From Streptomyces sp. NBC_01445 (lineage in GTDB: Bacteria; Actinomycetota; Actinomycetes; Streptomycetales; Streptomycetaceae), in the NCBI RefSeq assembly GCF_035918235.1, contig NZ_CP109485.1, positions 8,099,001 to 8,163,000 on the forward strand: a DNA stretch of 64,000 nt, given 5' to 3'. Positions 18,724 through 28,038 of this stretch are shown here, piece by piece; position 1 is the first letter of the stretch, and each line of letters begins with the position of its first letter. Under the pieces are notes generated by a model, which did no database searches, had not been told where the DNA came from, and saw nothing but the letters and a program-made list of their open reading frames with translations. The translations under genes and the position numbers were made by a program.

Positions 18724-20004
18724 ATGCGTGCCAGATCCCGTGTGCGTCTCGGTGCCCTGCTCACCGCGGCGGCGGCCCTCGTCGCCGTCGTCGCCGTCCC
18801 GGTGTCGGCCCAGTCCGCGACGGCCCGCGTGAGCGCCCCGCGCACCGCCGTCCTCGACGGTGAGCGCCTGCTGCGGACCAAACAGCGCCTCGACCACGGC
18901 GACCCGCAACTCAAGCGCGCGGTTGGGGACTTGACGGCCCGAGCCGACACCTGGCTGGACCAGGGCCCCTGGACCGTCGTCGACAAGCCGAAGCCCGCGC
19001 CGGGCGGCGACGTCCACGACTACCTGAGCCAGGCCCCCTACTGGTGGCCCTCACAGACGCCCACCGCCGACAACCCCTGGGGCTGCCCCTACGTCCAGCG
19101 AGACGGGCAGCGCAACCCCGAGGTCGACACCGGGACCGACCGCCAGGACGTGGAGAAGGTCTTCGACTCGACGTACGACCTCGCCCTGGCCTGGTACTAC
19201 ACGGGCCGCAAGGAGTACGCGGAGAAGGCCGCCACCGTCCTGCGCACCTGGTTCCTCGATCCGGCTACGCGCATGAACCCGAACCTGGACCACGCGCAGT
19301 TCATCCCCTGCAAGTACGACGGCCGGGCCATCGGCATCATCGACTTCTCGCAGTCGTACACGAGCGTCACCGACGCCGTCGCCCTGCTCGGCACGGGCGC
19401 CCCCGGCTGGTCGAAGGGCGACCGCTCCGCGATGGGGGAGTGGAACAAGGACTTCCTCGGCTGGCTCGTGGACAGCGACTTCGGCAAGCAGGAGGGTGCC
19501 GCCGAGAACAACCACGGCACGTTCTACGACCTCCAGGTCGCGGCCCTCGCCTACGCGACCGGCGACACCGCCCTCGCCCGCCGCACCGTCCTCGACGCCC
19601 GCACCAAGCGCATCGCCCCGCAGATCGCGGGCGACGGCAGCCAGCCGCAGGAGCTCGCCAGGACCCGCAGCTGGCACTACTCGACCTTCGACCTGGTCGC
19701 CTACACCCGGCTCGCCGCGATCGGGCGGCATGTGAGCGTGGACCTGTGGTCGTACCGGGGCCCGGACGGTCAGAGTCTGTTCAAGGCCGTCGACTATCTG
19801 CTGCCCGCGGCCACCGGGGCGACGGCGTGGCCGCACCCCGAGCTGGAGTTCCACCGGTTCGCGGCGAGCGACATCGTGCACGCGGCCGCCGACGCCGGGA
19901 GCGCGGCAGCGAAGCGAGCGGTCCCGCACCTGGAGGCGCCGCCCGGCGGGGACCTGTGGGCGCTGCGCCCGGCGGCCGAACAGCTGGACTCGATCGCGGG
20001 CTGA
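18724..20004 (+). CDS. Secreted alginate-lyase-family protein
   Basis: A 426-residue protein with a Sec signal (residues 1 to about 31, ending VSAQSA). The mature part is an alpha/alpha barrel with the signature segments SQAPYWWPSQTP, ENNHGTFYDLQ (catalytic Asn/His region of polysaccharide lyases of this fold) and ARTRSWHYSTF. The family includes alginate and related uronate lyases; the true polymer is unknown. Of several possible starts, ATG 18724 is chosen because GGGAG lies 5 nt upstream. Confidence 0.88.
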   Translation: MRARSRVRLGALLTAAAALVAVVAVPVSAQSATARVSAPRTAVLDGERLLRTKQRLDHGDPQLKRAVGDLTARADTWLDQGPWTVVDKPKPAPGGDVHDYLSQAPYWWPSQTPTADNPWGCPYVQRDGQRNPEVDTGTDRQDVEKVFDSTYDLALAWYYTGRKEYAEKAATVLRTWFLDPATRMNPNLDHAQFIPCKYDGRAIGIIDFSQSYTSVTDAVALLGTGAPGWSKGDRSAMGEWNKDFLGWLVDSDFGKQEGAAENNHGTFYDLQVAALAYATGDTALARRTVLDARTKRIAPQIAGDGSQPQELARTRSWHYSTFDLVAYTRLAAIGRHVSVDLWSYRGPDGQSLFKAVDYLLPAATGATAWPHPELEFHRFAASDIVHAAADAGSAAAKRAVPHLEAPPGGDLWALRPAAEQLDSIAG

Positions 20005-20034
20005 GCGGGTCGCGTCCCGCCCCGACCTGGCCTG

Positions 20035-20050
20035 CTGAGCGTTTGCTTAG
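20035..20050. promoter_or_regulatory. Possible operator upstream of the thioesterase
   Basis: CTGAGC-GTTT-GCTTAG is an inverted repeat matching at 5 of 6 arm positions, 53 nt before the thioesterase start. It resembles short TetR-type half-sites, but no regulator gene is adjacent. Confidence 0.25.
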
Positions 20051-20102
20051 TCAAAGGTCGTACGATGGGGCTCTTGTACGTACCGCATCAGGAGCCCCAC
20101 CC

Positions 20103-20561
20103 GTGACCGCCGAAGCCCTCGCCCGCCCCGCCCAGTCTTACGGACAGCTCGTCCCCGTCACCGTGCACTTCGACGACCTCGACGCGCTCGGTCTGCTCCA
20201 CAACGCCCGCTACCCGGTGATGGTCGAGCGGGCCTGGACCGCGCTGTGGGCGGAGCGCGGCCTCGTCTTCGAGGGCGACTGGGTGGCGGCCGGCGACTTC
20301 TGCAACGCCGTCAAGGAACTGCGCATCACCTACGACGCGCCGGTCAACCGCCCCGGCGCGTACGCCGTGCACCTCTGGCTCGACCGGCTCGGCACCACCG
20401 GCCTGACGTACGGCTTCCGCTTCTGCTCGGCGGACGGTGGGACGACCTACGCCCGAGGCACCCGTGTGCTCGTCCGCCTCGACCCGGCCACCCTGCGCCC
20501 CGCCCCCTGGAGCGAGATGTTCAGGACCCTTGGCCGTGAGCTCCTGCGGACGCAGGACTGA
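20103..20561 (+). CDS. Hot-dog fold acyl-CoA thioesterase
   Basis: A 152-residue 4-hydroxybenzoyl-CoA thioesterase-like protein. The motif HFDDLDALGLLHNARYPVMVERAW contains the catalytic Asp and the His-Asn pair of the YbgC/FadM type; ELRITYDAPV and FRFCSADGGTTYARGTRVLVRLD complete the fold. It hydrolyses acyl-CoA esters of unknown chain. GTG 20103 fits the family start. Its 3' end overlaps the convergent MFS gene by 41 nt. Confidence 0.9.
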   Translation: MTAEALARPAQSYGQLVPVTVHFDDLDALGLLHNARYPVMVERAWTALWAERGLVFEGDWVAAGDFCNAVKELRITYDAPVNRPGAYAVHLWLDRLGTTGLTYGFRFCSADGGTTYARGTRVLVRLDPATLRPAPWSEMFRTLGRELLRTQD

Positions 20562-21741
20562 CCTCGGCCTGCTTCGTCGGCTTACGGTCCCCCGTGCGCA
20601 GCACCCCCGCGAACACCGCGAGCCCGCACGCCAGGAACGTCACCAGGCCGAAGGACACCACCAGGCTCGTCGCGTCGGCGACCGTCCCGATCGCGGAAGG
20701 GGCGACGAGGCCCGAGGTGTACGTGATGGTGGCGACACCGGCGATGGCCTGGCTCGGATTCGGCCCGCTGCGACCCGCCGCCGCGAAGGCGAGCGGCACG
20801 ACGACCGCGATCCCGAGGCCCATCAGGCCGAATCCGGCCATCGCGACCGCCGGGTTCGGCGCCACCACGACGAGCAGTCCGCCGAGCGCGGCGCCCACCC
20901 CGCCGACCCGCACGGTGCGCACCGCGCCGAACCGGTCCACGATCCTGTCGCCGACGAGCCGCGCCACGGCCATCGTGAGCGTGAACGCGGTGGTGCACGC
21001 TGCCGCGAGTCCGGCGGACGTGTCCAGGACGTCCCGCAGATAGACCGCCGACCAGTCCAGGCTCGCCCCCTCGGCGAAGACGGCGCAGAAGCCGACAGCG
21101 CCGATCAGCAGCGCCGACCTGGGCGGCAGCGCGAAGCGCGGTGGCGGCTCCTCGTCCTCCGTGGGGCGCAGGTCCAGCACGCCTCCGCACGCGATGAAGC
21201 CCACGACCGTCAGCGTCGCCGCGGCGAGCAGGTGGTGCAGCCGGGCGTCGGAGCCGAGGTGCGCGGCCAGCGTGCCGGCCGCCGAACCGATGAGGGCGCC
21301 CACGCTCCACATGCCGTGCAGGCTGGACATGATCGACCGGTCGAGGCGGTTCTCCACCTCGACGCCCAGCGCGTTCATCGCCACGTCCGACATGCCCGCC
21401 GACGCGCCGTACGCGAAGAGAGCCACGCACAGCACCAGCAGATTCGGCGCGAGCGAGGGCAGGATCAGCGCGAGCGTCCACAGGGCCAGCAGCCCGCGCA
21501 GCGCCGTGCGCGCGCCGAACCGATGGCTCACCCAGCCCGCGATCGGCATCGCCACCGAGGCGCCGAGCGCGGGGAAGGCGAGCGCGAGTCCCAGCTGGCC
21601 CGCGCTGACCCCCGCGTGCTCCTGGATCCAGGGCACCCGGGTCGCGAACGACCCGGTGACCGCTCCATGGACGCAGAAGACGGCCGCGACCGCATAGCGG
21701 GCACGCTTCAACTCCCTTGCCCCGTAACCGACTTCACTCAT
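20521..21741 (-). CDS. MFS transporter (FucP/YbjJ-like)
   Basis: A 406-residue, 12-span major facilitator. MFS marks include GSFATRVPWIQEHAGVS in loop/span 1 and GWVSHRFGARTALR after span 2, with GMSDVAMNALGVEVE and SLHGMWSVGALIGS typical of the YbjJ-like sugar or small-molecule exporters. It is divergent from a ROK regulator across a 140-nt region containing a perfect inverted repeat, so it is probably the regulated target of that repressor. Confidence 0.88.
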   Translation of the reverse strand: MSEVGYGARELKRARYAVAAVFCVHGAVTGSFATRVPWIQEHAGVSAGQLGLALAFPALGASVAMPIAGWVSHRFGARTALRGLLALWTLALILPSLAPNLLVLCVALFAYGASAGMSDVAMNALGVEVENRLDRSIMSSLHGMWSVGALIGSAAGTLAAHLGSDARLHHLLAAATLTVVGFIACGGVLDLRPTEDEEPPPRFALPPRSALLIGAVGFCAVFAEGASLDWSAVYLRDVLDTSAGLAAACTTAFTLTMAVARLVGDRIVDRFGAVRTVRVGGVGAALGGLLVVVAPNPAVAMAGFGLMGLGIAVVVPLAFAAAGRSGPNPSQAIAGVATITYTSGLVAPSAIGTVADATSLVVSFGLVTFLACGLAVFAGVLRTGDRKPTKQAEVSPASAGAHGQGS

Positions 21742-21785
21742 CCAGCGTGCCCTTCCCGATACCGTCCCAGGCTACTGGCGTAAAC

Positions 21786-21806
21786 TATCAGGAACCCTGC
21801 CTGATA
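21786..21806. promoter_or_regulatory. Candidate ROK operator between MFS and ROK genes
   Basis: TATCAGG (21786-21792) and CCTGATA (21800-21806) form a perfect inverted repeat with a 7-nt spacer, in the middle of the divergent intergenic region, in locally AT-rich sequence. Confidence 0.55.
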
Positions 21807-21881
21807 AATAGCCGGTTTCCCACCGGTCTCCCCGTACGGCCCCGGTCCCGGCAGCGAAGGCGATCTGGAAGGATCCGCGCC

Positions 21882-23075
21882 ATGCCCGCATCACCGAGTA
21901 CCGCCAGGGCCATCAACGACCGGCTCGCCCTGCGCCTCCTGCAGAGCGAAGGGCCCCTGACGGCCGGGCAGTTGAAGGAGCTCACCGGCCTGTCCCGGCC
22001 CTCCGTCGCCGACCTCGTCGAGCGGCTCACGGCCCAGGGCCTGATCGAGGTCGTCGGGGAAGCCGGCGCCCAGCGCCGCGGCCCCAACGCCAAGCTCCAC
22101 GGGATCGTTTCCGGGCTCGCCCATCTCGCCGCGCTCGACGTCCGGACCGAGGGCGTCACCCTCACCGTCGCCGACCTGGTGGGCACGGTCCTCGCCGAGG
22201 CGTCCGCGCCCATCGACGACGAGGAAGGCACCGGCCCCGCCGTCGAACGGGCCGTCGCACTGGTCGAGCGCACGGCGAAGGAGGCGGGCGCCGAACGCCT
22301 GCACACCGTGGGAATCGGCGCGCCCGGTCTCATCGACCCCGTCACCGGCGAACTGCGCGACTCGTCGGGCCTGCCCGAGTGGCACCGCCGCCTCGTCGCC
22401 GCCCTCCACGAACGCCTGCCCGCCCGCGTCCTGGTCGAGAACGAGACCAACCTCGCCGCCCTCGCCGAACAGCGCGACGGCGCGGCCCGCGACCGCGACA
22501 CGTTCGCCCTGCTCTGGCTCGGCCACGGCATCGGCGCCGCGGTCGTCCTCGACGGCGTCCTGCGCCGGGGGGCCTCCGGCGGCACCGGCGAGATCGGCTT
22601 CCTGCCCGTGCCAGGGACGTCCGGACTCCCGTCCGCGACCGGGTGCGACGGAGGCTTCCACTCGCTGGCCGGATCCGCCGCCATCGCCGAACTCGCCCGT
22701 GCGCACGGCCTGGTGGGCCCGACGGCTGCCGCACCGGGGGAGCCGGCCGCCGCGGCGCTCGTGCGTGAAGCGGTGCGGGCGGAACCCGGGACGCCCGCCG
22801 CCCGCTTCCTCGACGCACTCGCCGACCGGCTCGTCCTCGGCGCCGCCTCGGTCGTCGCCGTCCTCGACCCCGGCTGCCTCGTCCTGGGCGGCGAGGTCGG
22901 CCGCGCCGGAGGCGACCGCCTCGCGACCCTGGTCGCCAGCCGCCTCGCCGCCATGTCCCCCCTGCCCACCGAGGTGCGGGCCGGCGCCCTCGGGGGCGGC
23001 GCGGTGCTGCGCGGAGCGCTGCTCATGGCGCGTGACGGGGCGCAGGACGACCTCTTCGCGCCGACGGACCGCTGA
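21882..23075 (+). CDS. ROK-family transcriptional regulator
   Basis: A 397-residue regulator with an N-terminal winged helix (NDRLALRLLQSEGPLTAGQL then KELTGLSRPSVADLVERL) and a ROK sugar-kinase-like domain: IGAPGLIDPVTGEL, VENETNLAALAEQRDGA and LLWLGHGIGAAVVLDG. The usual Cys-x-Cys-Gly-x-x-Gly-Cys zinc motif is degenerate here (GCDGGFHSLAG), so metal binding may be lost or altered. It probably represses the divergent MFS gene through the inverted repeat at 21786-21806 in response to a sugar. ATG 21882 has GGAAGGA upstream. Confidence 0.9.
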   Translation: MPASPSTARAINDRLALRLLQSEGPLTAGQLKELTGLSRPSVADLVERLTAQGLIEVVGEAGAQRRGPNAKLHGIVSGLAHLAALDVRTEGVTLTVADLVGTVLAEASAPIDDEEGTGPAVERAVALVERTAKEAGAERLHTVGIGAPGLIDPVTGELRDSSGLPEWHRRLVAALHERLPARVLVENETNLAALAEQRDGAARDRDTFALLWLGHGIGAAVVLDGVLRRGASGGTGEIGFLPVPGTSGLPSATGCDGGFHSLAGSAAIAELARAHGLVGPTAAAPGEPAAAALVREAVRAEPGTPAARFLDALADRLVLGAASVVAVLDPGCLVLGGEVGRAGGDRLATLVASRLAAMSPLPTEVRAGALGGGAVLRGALLMARDGAQDDLFAPTDR

Positions 23076-23094
23076 CCCCGCGCACGCACCCGGG

Positions 23095-23841
23095 TCAGCT
23101 CGCGGGGAACCGCCGCGCGAGGAACTCCTCGAACGTGCCCTTGCCCACTGCCCGTTCGGGCGTCAGATGCCCACCGTCCCGCATGCCCTTGTACGCCTTC
23201 CCGGCCAGGCGCACCTCGACGACCGTCCGGCGCCGACGGCTCGCGCGCAGGTAGGCGCGCGCCAGATCCGGGGCCGTACGCACCTCGGGACCACCCATGT
23301 CCGCCACGCGCCCCGCAGGTGCGCCCGTCGCCAACTCCACCAGGCGGTCGGCCACTTCGGCGACATCGACCGGCTGGTCGGCGACCCCCGCGGGAAGGAG
23401 CATCACCGGCAGCCTGGCCAGTGTCTGAAGCCCCTGGAACACCAGGTCGTGGAACTGCGTCGTGCGCAGCACCGTCCAGCCGAGACCCGACTCCTCGACC
23501 AGCTTCTCGACCGCGTGCTTGGACTTGTAGTAGCCGAGCGGCACCCGGTCCACGCCCACGATCGAGATGTACAGCAGATGCGACACCCCGGCCCGCCGCG
23601 CGGCCTCGATCAGATGCCCGGCCGCCTTCTCGTCACCGCCGCGCGGCGTGCTCGCGCAGTGCACGATCGCGTCCACACCCGCGACGGCCTCGTCCAGGCC
23701 TGGTCCGCCCTCGCGCAGGTCCACCGCGTACGGCCGCGCGTGCCGGCTGAGCACGCGCACCTCGTGCCCGCCCGCGCGCAGCCGCTCGGCGACGAGCCTG
23801 CCGAGGGTTCCCGTGCCGCCGGTCACCAGGATCGTGGTCAT
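23095..23841 (-). CDS. NAD(P)-binding atypical short-chain dehydrogenase (NmrA/SDR-a type)
   Basis: A 248-residue single-domain Rossmann protein: ILVTGGTGTLGRLVAERL is the dinucleotide site, followed by IVHCASTPRGGDEKAAGHLI and LLYISIVGVDRVPLGYYKSK with a Tyr-x-x-x-Lys. These proteins bind NAD(P)H and many act as sensors or isomerase-like reductases on quinones; the substrate is unknown. GGAG is 9 nt before ATG 23841. It is convergent with the ROK gene. Confidence 0.88.
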   Translation of the reverse strand: MTTILVTGGTGTLGRLVAERLRAGGHEVRVLSRHARPYAVDLREGGPGLDEAVAGVDAIVHCASTPRGGDEKAAGHLIEAARRAGVSHLLYISIVGVDRVPLGYYKSKHAVEKLVEESGLGWTVLRTTQFHDLVFQGLQTLARLPVMLLPAGVADQPVDVAEVADRLVELATGAPAGRVADMGGPEVRTAPDLARAYLRASRRRRTVVEVRLAGKAYKGMRDGGHLTPERAVGKGTFEEFLARRFPAS

Positions 23842-24121
23842 CGCAGTTCAGCTCCTTCGCGCACCGGACGCTCCACGGTGGAACGTCCCTCGCCAGGTGA
23901 GACTGGTGACGGCGCGAAAATGTGACATCGTCCGCGAGGCGCCTCGGGATTCCGCCGGCACGCCGCCCACCTCGGCGGTTGCGATCGTCACGCTCTTGCC
24001 CTGGCAGAGGGGACCGCCCGGAACGCTGCGCGAGTCCACGCACACGGCCTGTGAGCCAGCCCACAGCCGATCACCCGTTTGGCCCACGCGGGGACGTGGC
24101 ACACTGGCCCTGTACCAGAAG

Positions 24122-24252
24122 CAGCGCACTCCGGGGTCGGTGAAAGTCCGAACCGGCGGTTACAGTCCGCGACCCGGTCGCTTCCAGCGGCCGGTTGACC
24201 AGGTGAAATTCCTGGACCGACGGTTAAAGTCCGGATGGGAGGCAGTGCGCGG
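24122..24252 (+). ncRNA. FMN riboswitch (RFN element)
   Basis: The conserved RFN blocks are visible in order: CTCCGGGG, GGTGAAAGTCCGAACCGGCG, GGTTACAGTCCGCGAC, a variable stem, GGTGAAATTCCTGGACCGAC, GGTTAAAGTCCGGATGGGA and the closing GGCAGTGCGC. It binds FMN and reduces expression of the downstream riboflavin operon. The first gene starts about 300 nt further on, leaving a long expression platform. Within it GGGACA (24299-24304) could pair either with TGTCC at 24291-24295 or with TGTCC at 24329-24333, a possible switch helix. Confidence 0.95.
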
Positions 24253-24404
24253 CGGGCGGGCATTCGTGCGCGTCGCCGTCTGTTTCGACGTGTCCTCAGG
24301 GACAGGTCTCATTCGGCGTCGGCCTCGGTGTCCTCGCCCGTACGTTCTGTCGCCGTATCGCGACAGTGCCCCGGAGTCCGTGCCCGAAGAGGCAGGAGGA
24401 CCCG

Positions 24405-24554
24405 GTGGCCCCCACTTCCGCAGTGCCCGCCCGGCGAGCAGCCGTGCGCCCGCACGCGTCCTTCGCTCCTTCAGGAATCCCCGCCGGCCCTGAGGCGTTG
24501 CGCCTCACCGCCACCCTTGTCGGCCCCGCGGCCCCTGCAGCGAAGGAGCACTGA
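24405..24554 (+). CDS. Candidate 49-aa leader ORF between FMN riboswitch and ribE
   Basis: A small ORF with a perfect ribosome-binding site (AGGAGG 24394-24399, 5 nt before GTG 24405). Its stop codon TGA (24552-24554) is separated by one nucleotide from the ribE GTG, so translation would be coupled. The product is Ala/Pro/Arg-rich with no recognisable domain. About three quarters of third positions are G/C, lower than in the neighbouring genes, so it may be a regulatory uORF rather than a conserved protein, or simply chance. Confidence 0.4.
   Translation: MAPTSAVPARRAAVRPHASFAPSGIPAGPEALRLTATLVGPAAPAAKEH
24474..24499 (+). promoter_or_regulatory. Candidate sigma-R-type promoter inside the riboflavin leader
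   Basis: GGAAT (24474-24478), 18 nt, GTT (24497-24499), matching the Streptomyces sigma-R consensus. It lies downstream of the riboswitch and 57 nt before ribE, so a transcript from it would lack the riboswitch. One such match is roughly expected by chance in a window of this size. Confidence 0.35.
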
Positions 24555-24555
24555 A

Positions 24556-25164
24556 GTGTTCACCGGAATCGTCGAAGAGCTGGGCGAGATCACTGCCGTC
24601 GAGGAACTCGGCGACGCCTCCCGCTTCAGGCTGCGCGGCCCCGTCGTCACCGAAGGGGCGCGGCACGGCGACTCCATCGCCGTCAACGGCGTCTGTCTGA
24701 CGGTCGTGGAGCACGAGGGCGACGAGTTCACCGCCGACGTCATGGCGGAGACCCTCGACCGGTCCAGCCTCGGCGCCCTCGCTGTCGGCTCCCGGGTCAA
24801 CCTGGAGCGCCCCACGGCTGTCGGCGCCCGCCTGGGCGGACACATCGTGCAGGGCCACGTCGACGGCACGGGCAGCATCGTCGAGCGCAAGCCGTCGGAG
24901 AACTGGGAGATCGTCAAGGTCTCGCTCCCTGCGCACCTCGCGCGCTACGTCGTCGAGAAGGGCTCCATCACCGTCGACGGAGTGAGCCTCACGGTCGTCG
25001 ACGCGGGCCCCGACTACTTCACCATCAGCCTCATCCCCACCACCCTCGCCCTGACCACGCTCGGCCTGAAGCAGGCCGGCGACCCGGTCAACCTCGAGGT
25101 CGACGTCATCGCCAAGTACGTCGAGCGGCTGCTCGGCGACCGTGCCCAGGAGGCGACCAAGTGA
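24556..25164 (+). CDS. ribE: Riboflavin synthase, alpha chain
   Basis: Dismutates 6,7-dimethyl-8-ribityllumazine to riboflavin. The 202 residues form two lumazine-binding repeats: [12 protein letters not shown] to about residue 95, with [14 protein letters not shown], and the second with [12 protein letters not shown] and [18 protein letters not shown] 24556 has GGAG 7 nt upstream. It is the first conserved gene of the operon controlled by the FMN riboswitch and overlaps ribM by 4 nt (GTGA). Confidence 0.97.
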   Translation: MFTGIVEELGEITAVEELGDASRFRLRGPVVTEGARHGDSIAVNGVCLTVVEHEGDEFTADVMAETLDRSSLGALAVGSRVNLERPTAVGARLGGHIVQGHVDGTGSIVERKPSENWEIVKVSLPAHLARYVVEKGSITVDGVSLTVVDAGPDYFTISLIPTTLALTTLGLKQAGDPVNLEVDVIAKYVERLLGDRAQEATK

Positions 25165-25811
25165 GCCTGAACTGGCTGAACTCCGAGGCGTTCACGCTCT
25201 TCGGCCAGCACATCATGTGGTCCGACATGATCGGCAACACCGTCGGTCTGGTCGCCCTGGCGCTCGGCTGGCGCCGCTCGATCTGGACCTGGCCCGCGCA
25301 GCTCGTCTCCGGCCTCATCCTCCTCACGGCCTTCGCCACCGCCCACCTCTCGGGCAGCGCGGGCAAGCAGCTCGTGGTCATCGTCGTCGCCGCGTGGGGC
25401 TGGTGGCAGTGGAACCGCGGCAAGGGGCAGGCCCAGGACGGCTCCCTCGCCGTCCGGTTCGCCACCTGGCGCGAGCGCGGCTACCTGCTGGGCGCCGCCG
25501 CACTCGGCACCCTGGCGGTCGGCGGCCTGTTCACCGCATTCCCCACGCTGTCGTGGGACCCCTGGCCGGACGCGTACATCTTCGTCGGCACGATCGTCGC
25601 CATGTACGCCCAGGCGCGCGGCATGGTCGAGTTCTGGTTCGCCTGGCTGCTCGTCGACCTGGTGGGCGTACCGCTGAACTTCGCCAACGGATTCGCCTTC
25701 TCCGGTTTCGTCTACGTGATCTACGGCGCGCTCGTCCTGTGGGGCATGCGCGACTGGTGGCTGCGGTCCCGCTCGGCCTCGCAGCCCGCCCTGGAAGGAG
25801 CACCGGCATGA
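25161..25811 (+). CDS. ribM: Riboflavin transporter RibM (PnuC family)
   Basis: A 216-residue membrane protein with about six hydrophobic segments. The PnuC-type features are [33 protein letters not shown] with its Trp-rich motif, and [20 protein letters not shown]. Actinobacterial RibM proteins take up riboflavin by facilitated diffusion. It overlaps both ribE (GTGA) and ribBA (ATGA) by 4 nt, so the three are translationally coupled, joining synthesis to uptake under one riboswitch. Confidence 0.92.
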   Translation: MSLNWLNSEAFTLFGQHIMWSDMIGNTVGLVALALGWRRSIWTWPAQLVSGLILLTAFATAHLSGSAGKQLVVIVVAAWGWWQWNRGKGQAQDGSLAVRFATWRERGYLLGAAALGTLAVGGLFTAFPTLSWDPWPDAYIFVGTIVAMYAQARGMVEFWFAWLLVDLVGVPLNFANGFAFSGFVYVIYGALVLWGMRDWWLRSRSASQPALEGAPA

Positions 25812-27106
25812 CCACGGCACCCGTCTGGTACAGCACCTCGCACGACGAGGACAACTCGGACCTGTCGCTCGACCCCGTCGAGCAGGCGATCCGCGACATC
25901 GCGAACGGCCGGCCCGTCGTGGTCGTCGACGACGAGGACCGCGAGAACGAGGGAGACCTCGTCATCGCGGCCGAGAAGGCCACCCCCGAGATCGTCGCGT
26001 TCATGATGAGCGAGTGCCGCGGCCTGATCTGCGCTCCCATGGAGAACGACGAGCTGGAGCGCCTCCAGCTGCCGCAGATGGTCGAGAACAACACCGAGTC
26101 GATGCGCACGGCCTTCACGGTCTCCGTCGACGCGGGCCCCGCGCACGGCGTGACCACCGGCATCTCCGCCGCCGACCGCGCCACCACGCTCCAGCTCCTG
26201 GCCGGCGGCACCGCCGAGGCCGGCGACTTCGTACGGCCGGGCCACATCTTCCCGCTGCGCGCCAAGGCCGGCGGCGTCCTGGTCAGGAACGGCCACACCG
26301 AGGCAGCGGTCGACCTCGCCCGGCTCGCGGGCCTGCGCCCCGCCGGAGCGATCGTCGAGATCGCGGGCGAGGACGGCACGATGCTCCGCCTGCCCGAGCT
26401 GATCCCGTTCGCCCGCAAGCACGGCCTGACGATCATCTCCATCGAGGACCTGATCGCCTACCGCCGCTCCTCCGAGCCGACGGTCCGGCGCGAGGCCGAG
26501 GTCAATCTGCCCACCGCCTTCGGTGACTTCACCGCGTACGGCTACCGCTCCACGGTCGACGGTGTCGAGCATGTGGCCCTCGTTCACGGCGAGATCGGAG
26601 ACGGCCAGGACGTCCTGGTGCGGGTCCACTCCGAATGCCTCACCGGCGACGTCTTCCACTCGCTGCGCTGCGACTGCGGCCCCCAGCTGGAGGAGTCCAT
26701 GCGGCGCATCACCGAGGAGGGGCGCGGCATCGTCGTCTACCTGCGCGGTCACGAGGGGCGCGGCATCGGCCTGCTCTCCAAGCTGCGCGCCTACGAGCTT
26801 CAGGAGCGCGGCCGCGACACGCTGGACGCCAATCTGGAGCTCGGCCTGCCGGCCGACTCGCGGGACTACGCGGCGGGCGCCCAGATCCTCGAGGACCTCG
26901 GCGTGCGCGGCCTGCGCCTGCTGACCAACAACCCCGACAAGACCGACGCGCTCCTGCGGCACGGCCTCAAGGTCGTCGCCCGCGAGTCCATGCCGGTCCA
27001 GGCGGGCGAGCACAACCTCCGTTACCTGCGCACCAAGCGGGACCGGATGGGCCACGACCTGCCCTGGCTGGACGCCCCCACGTCCACGACCTGCGCGAAC
27101 CAGTAG
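25808..27106 (+). CDS. ribBA: Bifunctional 3,4-dihydroxy-2-butanone-4-phosphate synthase / GTP cyclohydrolase II
   Basis: A 432-residue fusion supplying both riboflavin precursors. The DHBP synthase half (to about residue 220) contains [20 protein letters not shown] and [14 protein letters not shown]. The GTP cyclohydrolase II half has [18 protein letters not shown], whose three Cys bind zinc, plus [20 protein letters not shown] and [11 protein letters not shown] 25808 overlaps the ribM stop. The start matters because the same frame is open upstream inside ribM. Confidence 0.97.
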   Translation: MTTAPVWYSTSHDEDNSDLSLDPVEQAIRDIANGRPVVVVDDEDRENEGDLVIAAEKATPEIVAFMMSECRGLICAPMENDELERLQLPQMVENNTESMRTAFTVSVDAGPAHGVTTGISAADRATTLQLLAGGTAEAGDFVRPGHIFPLRAKAGGVLVRNGHTEAAVDLARLAGLRPAGAIVEIAGEDGTMLRLPELIPFARKHGLTIISIEDLIAYRRSSEPTVRREAEVNLPTAFGDFTAYGYRSTVDGVEHVALVHGEIGDGQDVLVRVHSECLTGDVFHSLRCDCGPQLEESMRRITEEGRGIVVYLRGHEGRGIGLLSKLRAYELQERGRDTLDANLELGLPADSRDYAAGAQILEDLGVRGLRLLTNNPDKTDALLRHGLKVVARESMPVQAGEHNLRYLRTKRDRMGHDLPWLDAPTSTTCANQ

Positions 27107-27172
27107 CCCGTACCCCTTTCAGACGGCATACCGAACACCGAACACAGCACCACACAAGCACTGAGGAGCAAC

Positions 27173-27658
27173 GTGAGTGGCAAGGGCGCACCCGAACTGT
27201 CCGTACGCAACTGCGGTGACCTGCGCGTCGCCGTCATCGCGGCGCAGTGGCACGAGAAGGTGATGGACGGCCTCGTGGACGGCGCCCTGCGCGCCCTGCA
27301 CGAGCTGGGCATCGACGAGCCGACCCTCCTGCGGGTCCCGGGCAGCTTCGAGCTCCCCGTCGTCGCCAAGGTCCTTGCGGGCCGCGGCTACGACGCGATC
27401 GTCGCCCTCGGAGTCGTCATCCGCGGCGGCACACCGCACTTCGAGTACGTGTGCCAGGGCGTCACCATGGGGCTCACCCAGGTCAGCATCGACACCGGCG
27501 TTCCCGTCGGCTTCGGCGTGCTGACCTGTGACACAGAGGAGCAGGCCCTCGACCGCGCCGGGATCGAGGGCTCGAACGAGGACAAGGGCCACGAGGCCGT
27601 CACCGCGGCGGTCGCCACGGCGGCCACACTGCGCTCGGTCAGCGAACCCTGGCGCTGA
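27173..27658 (+). CDS. ribH: 6,7-dimethyl-8-ribityllumazine synthase
   Basis: Condenses the pyrimidine and butanone precursors; 161 residues assembling into pentamers or icosahedra. Visible active-site parts are [38 protein letters not shown] with the catalytic His, and [19 protein letters not shown] 27173 has GAGGAG upstream. The gap to ribBA is 66 nt. Confidence 0.97.
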   Translation: MSGKGAPELSVRNCGDLRVAVIAAQWHEKVMDGLVDGALRALHELGIDEPTLLRVPGSFELPVVAKVLAGRGYDAIVALGVVIRGGTPHFEYVCQGVTMGLTQVSIDTGVPVGFGVLTCDTEEQALDRAGIEGSNEDKGHEAVTAAVATAATLRSVSEPWR

Positions 27659-27692
27659 GTGGCCGGGCGTACCCCGTAGTCTTAGGGCCATC

Positions 27693-27965
27693 ATGGCGAA
27701 CAAAACCTTCGAAGAGCTCTTCGCCGAGCTTCAGCTCAAGGCCAAGAACGGCGACCCCGCGACGTCCCGCACCGCCGAACTGGTGGACAAGGGCGTCCAT
27801 GCCATCGGCAAGAAGGTCGTCGAGGAGGCCGCCGAAGTCTGGATGGCCGCCGAGCACGAGGGCAAGGAGGCCGCTGCCGAGGAAATCTCGCAGCTGCTGT
27901 ACCACGTCCAGGTGATGATGGTGGCCCGGGGAATCTCCCTCGACGACGTCTACGCCCACCTCTAG
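27693..27965 (+). CDS. hisE: Phosphoribosyl-ATP pyrophosphohydrolase
   Basis: Second step of histidine synthesis, hydrolysing phosphoribosyl-ATP to phosphoribosyl-AMP. The 90-residue all-alpha protein shows the MazG-like metal-binding pattern [16 protein letters not shown] and [14 protein letters not shown]. It begins 34 nt after ribH and precedes hisG, the arrangement common in Streptomyces, so histidine genes may share the riboflavin transcript or have a local promoter. Confidence 0.96.
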   Translation: MANKTFEELFAELQLKAKNGDPATSRTAELVDKGVHAIGKKVVEEAAEVWMAAEHEGKEAAAEEISQLLYHVQVMMVARGISLDDVYAHL

Positions 27966-28038
27966 AGCCGGCGCCCGGTTCACCGCCGCACGCGACACGC
28001 CCCTCTTTCACGTCTCTCACGCAAAGGAATCCGACCTC

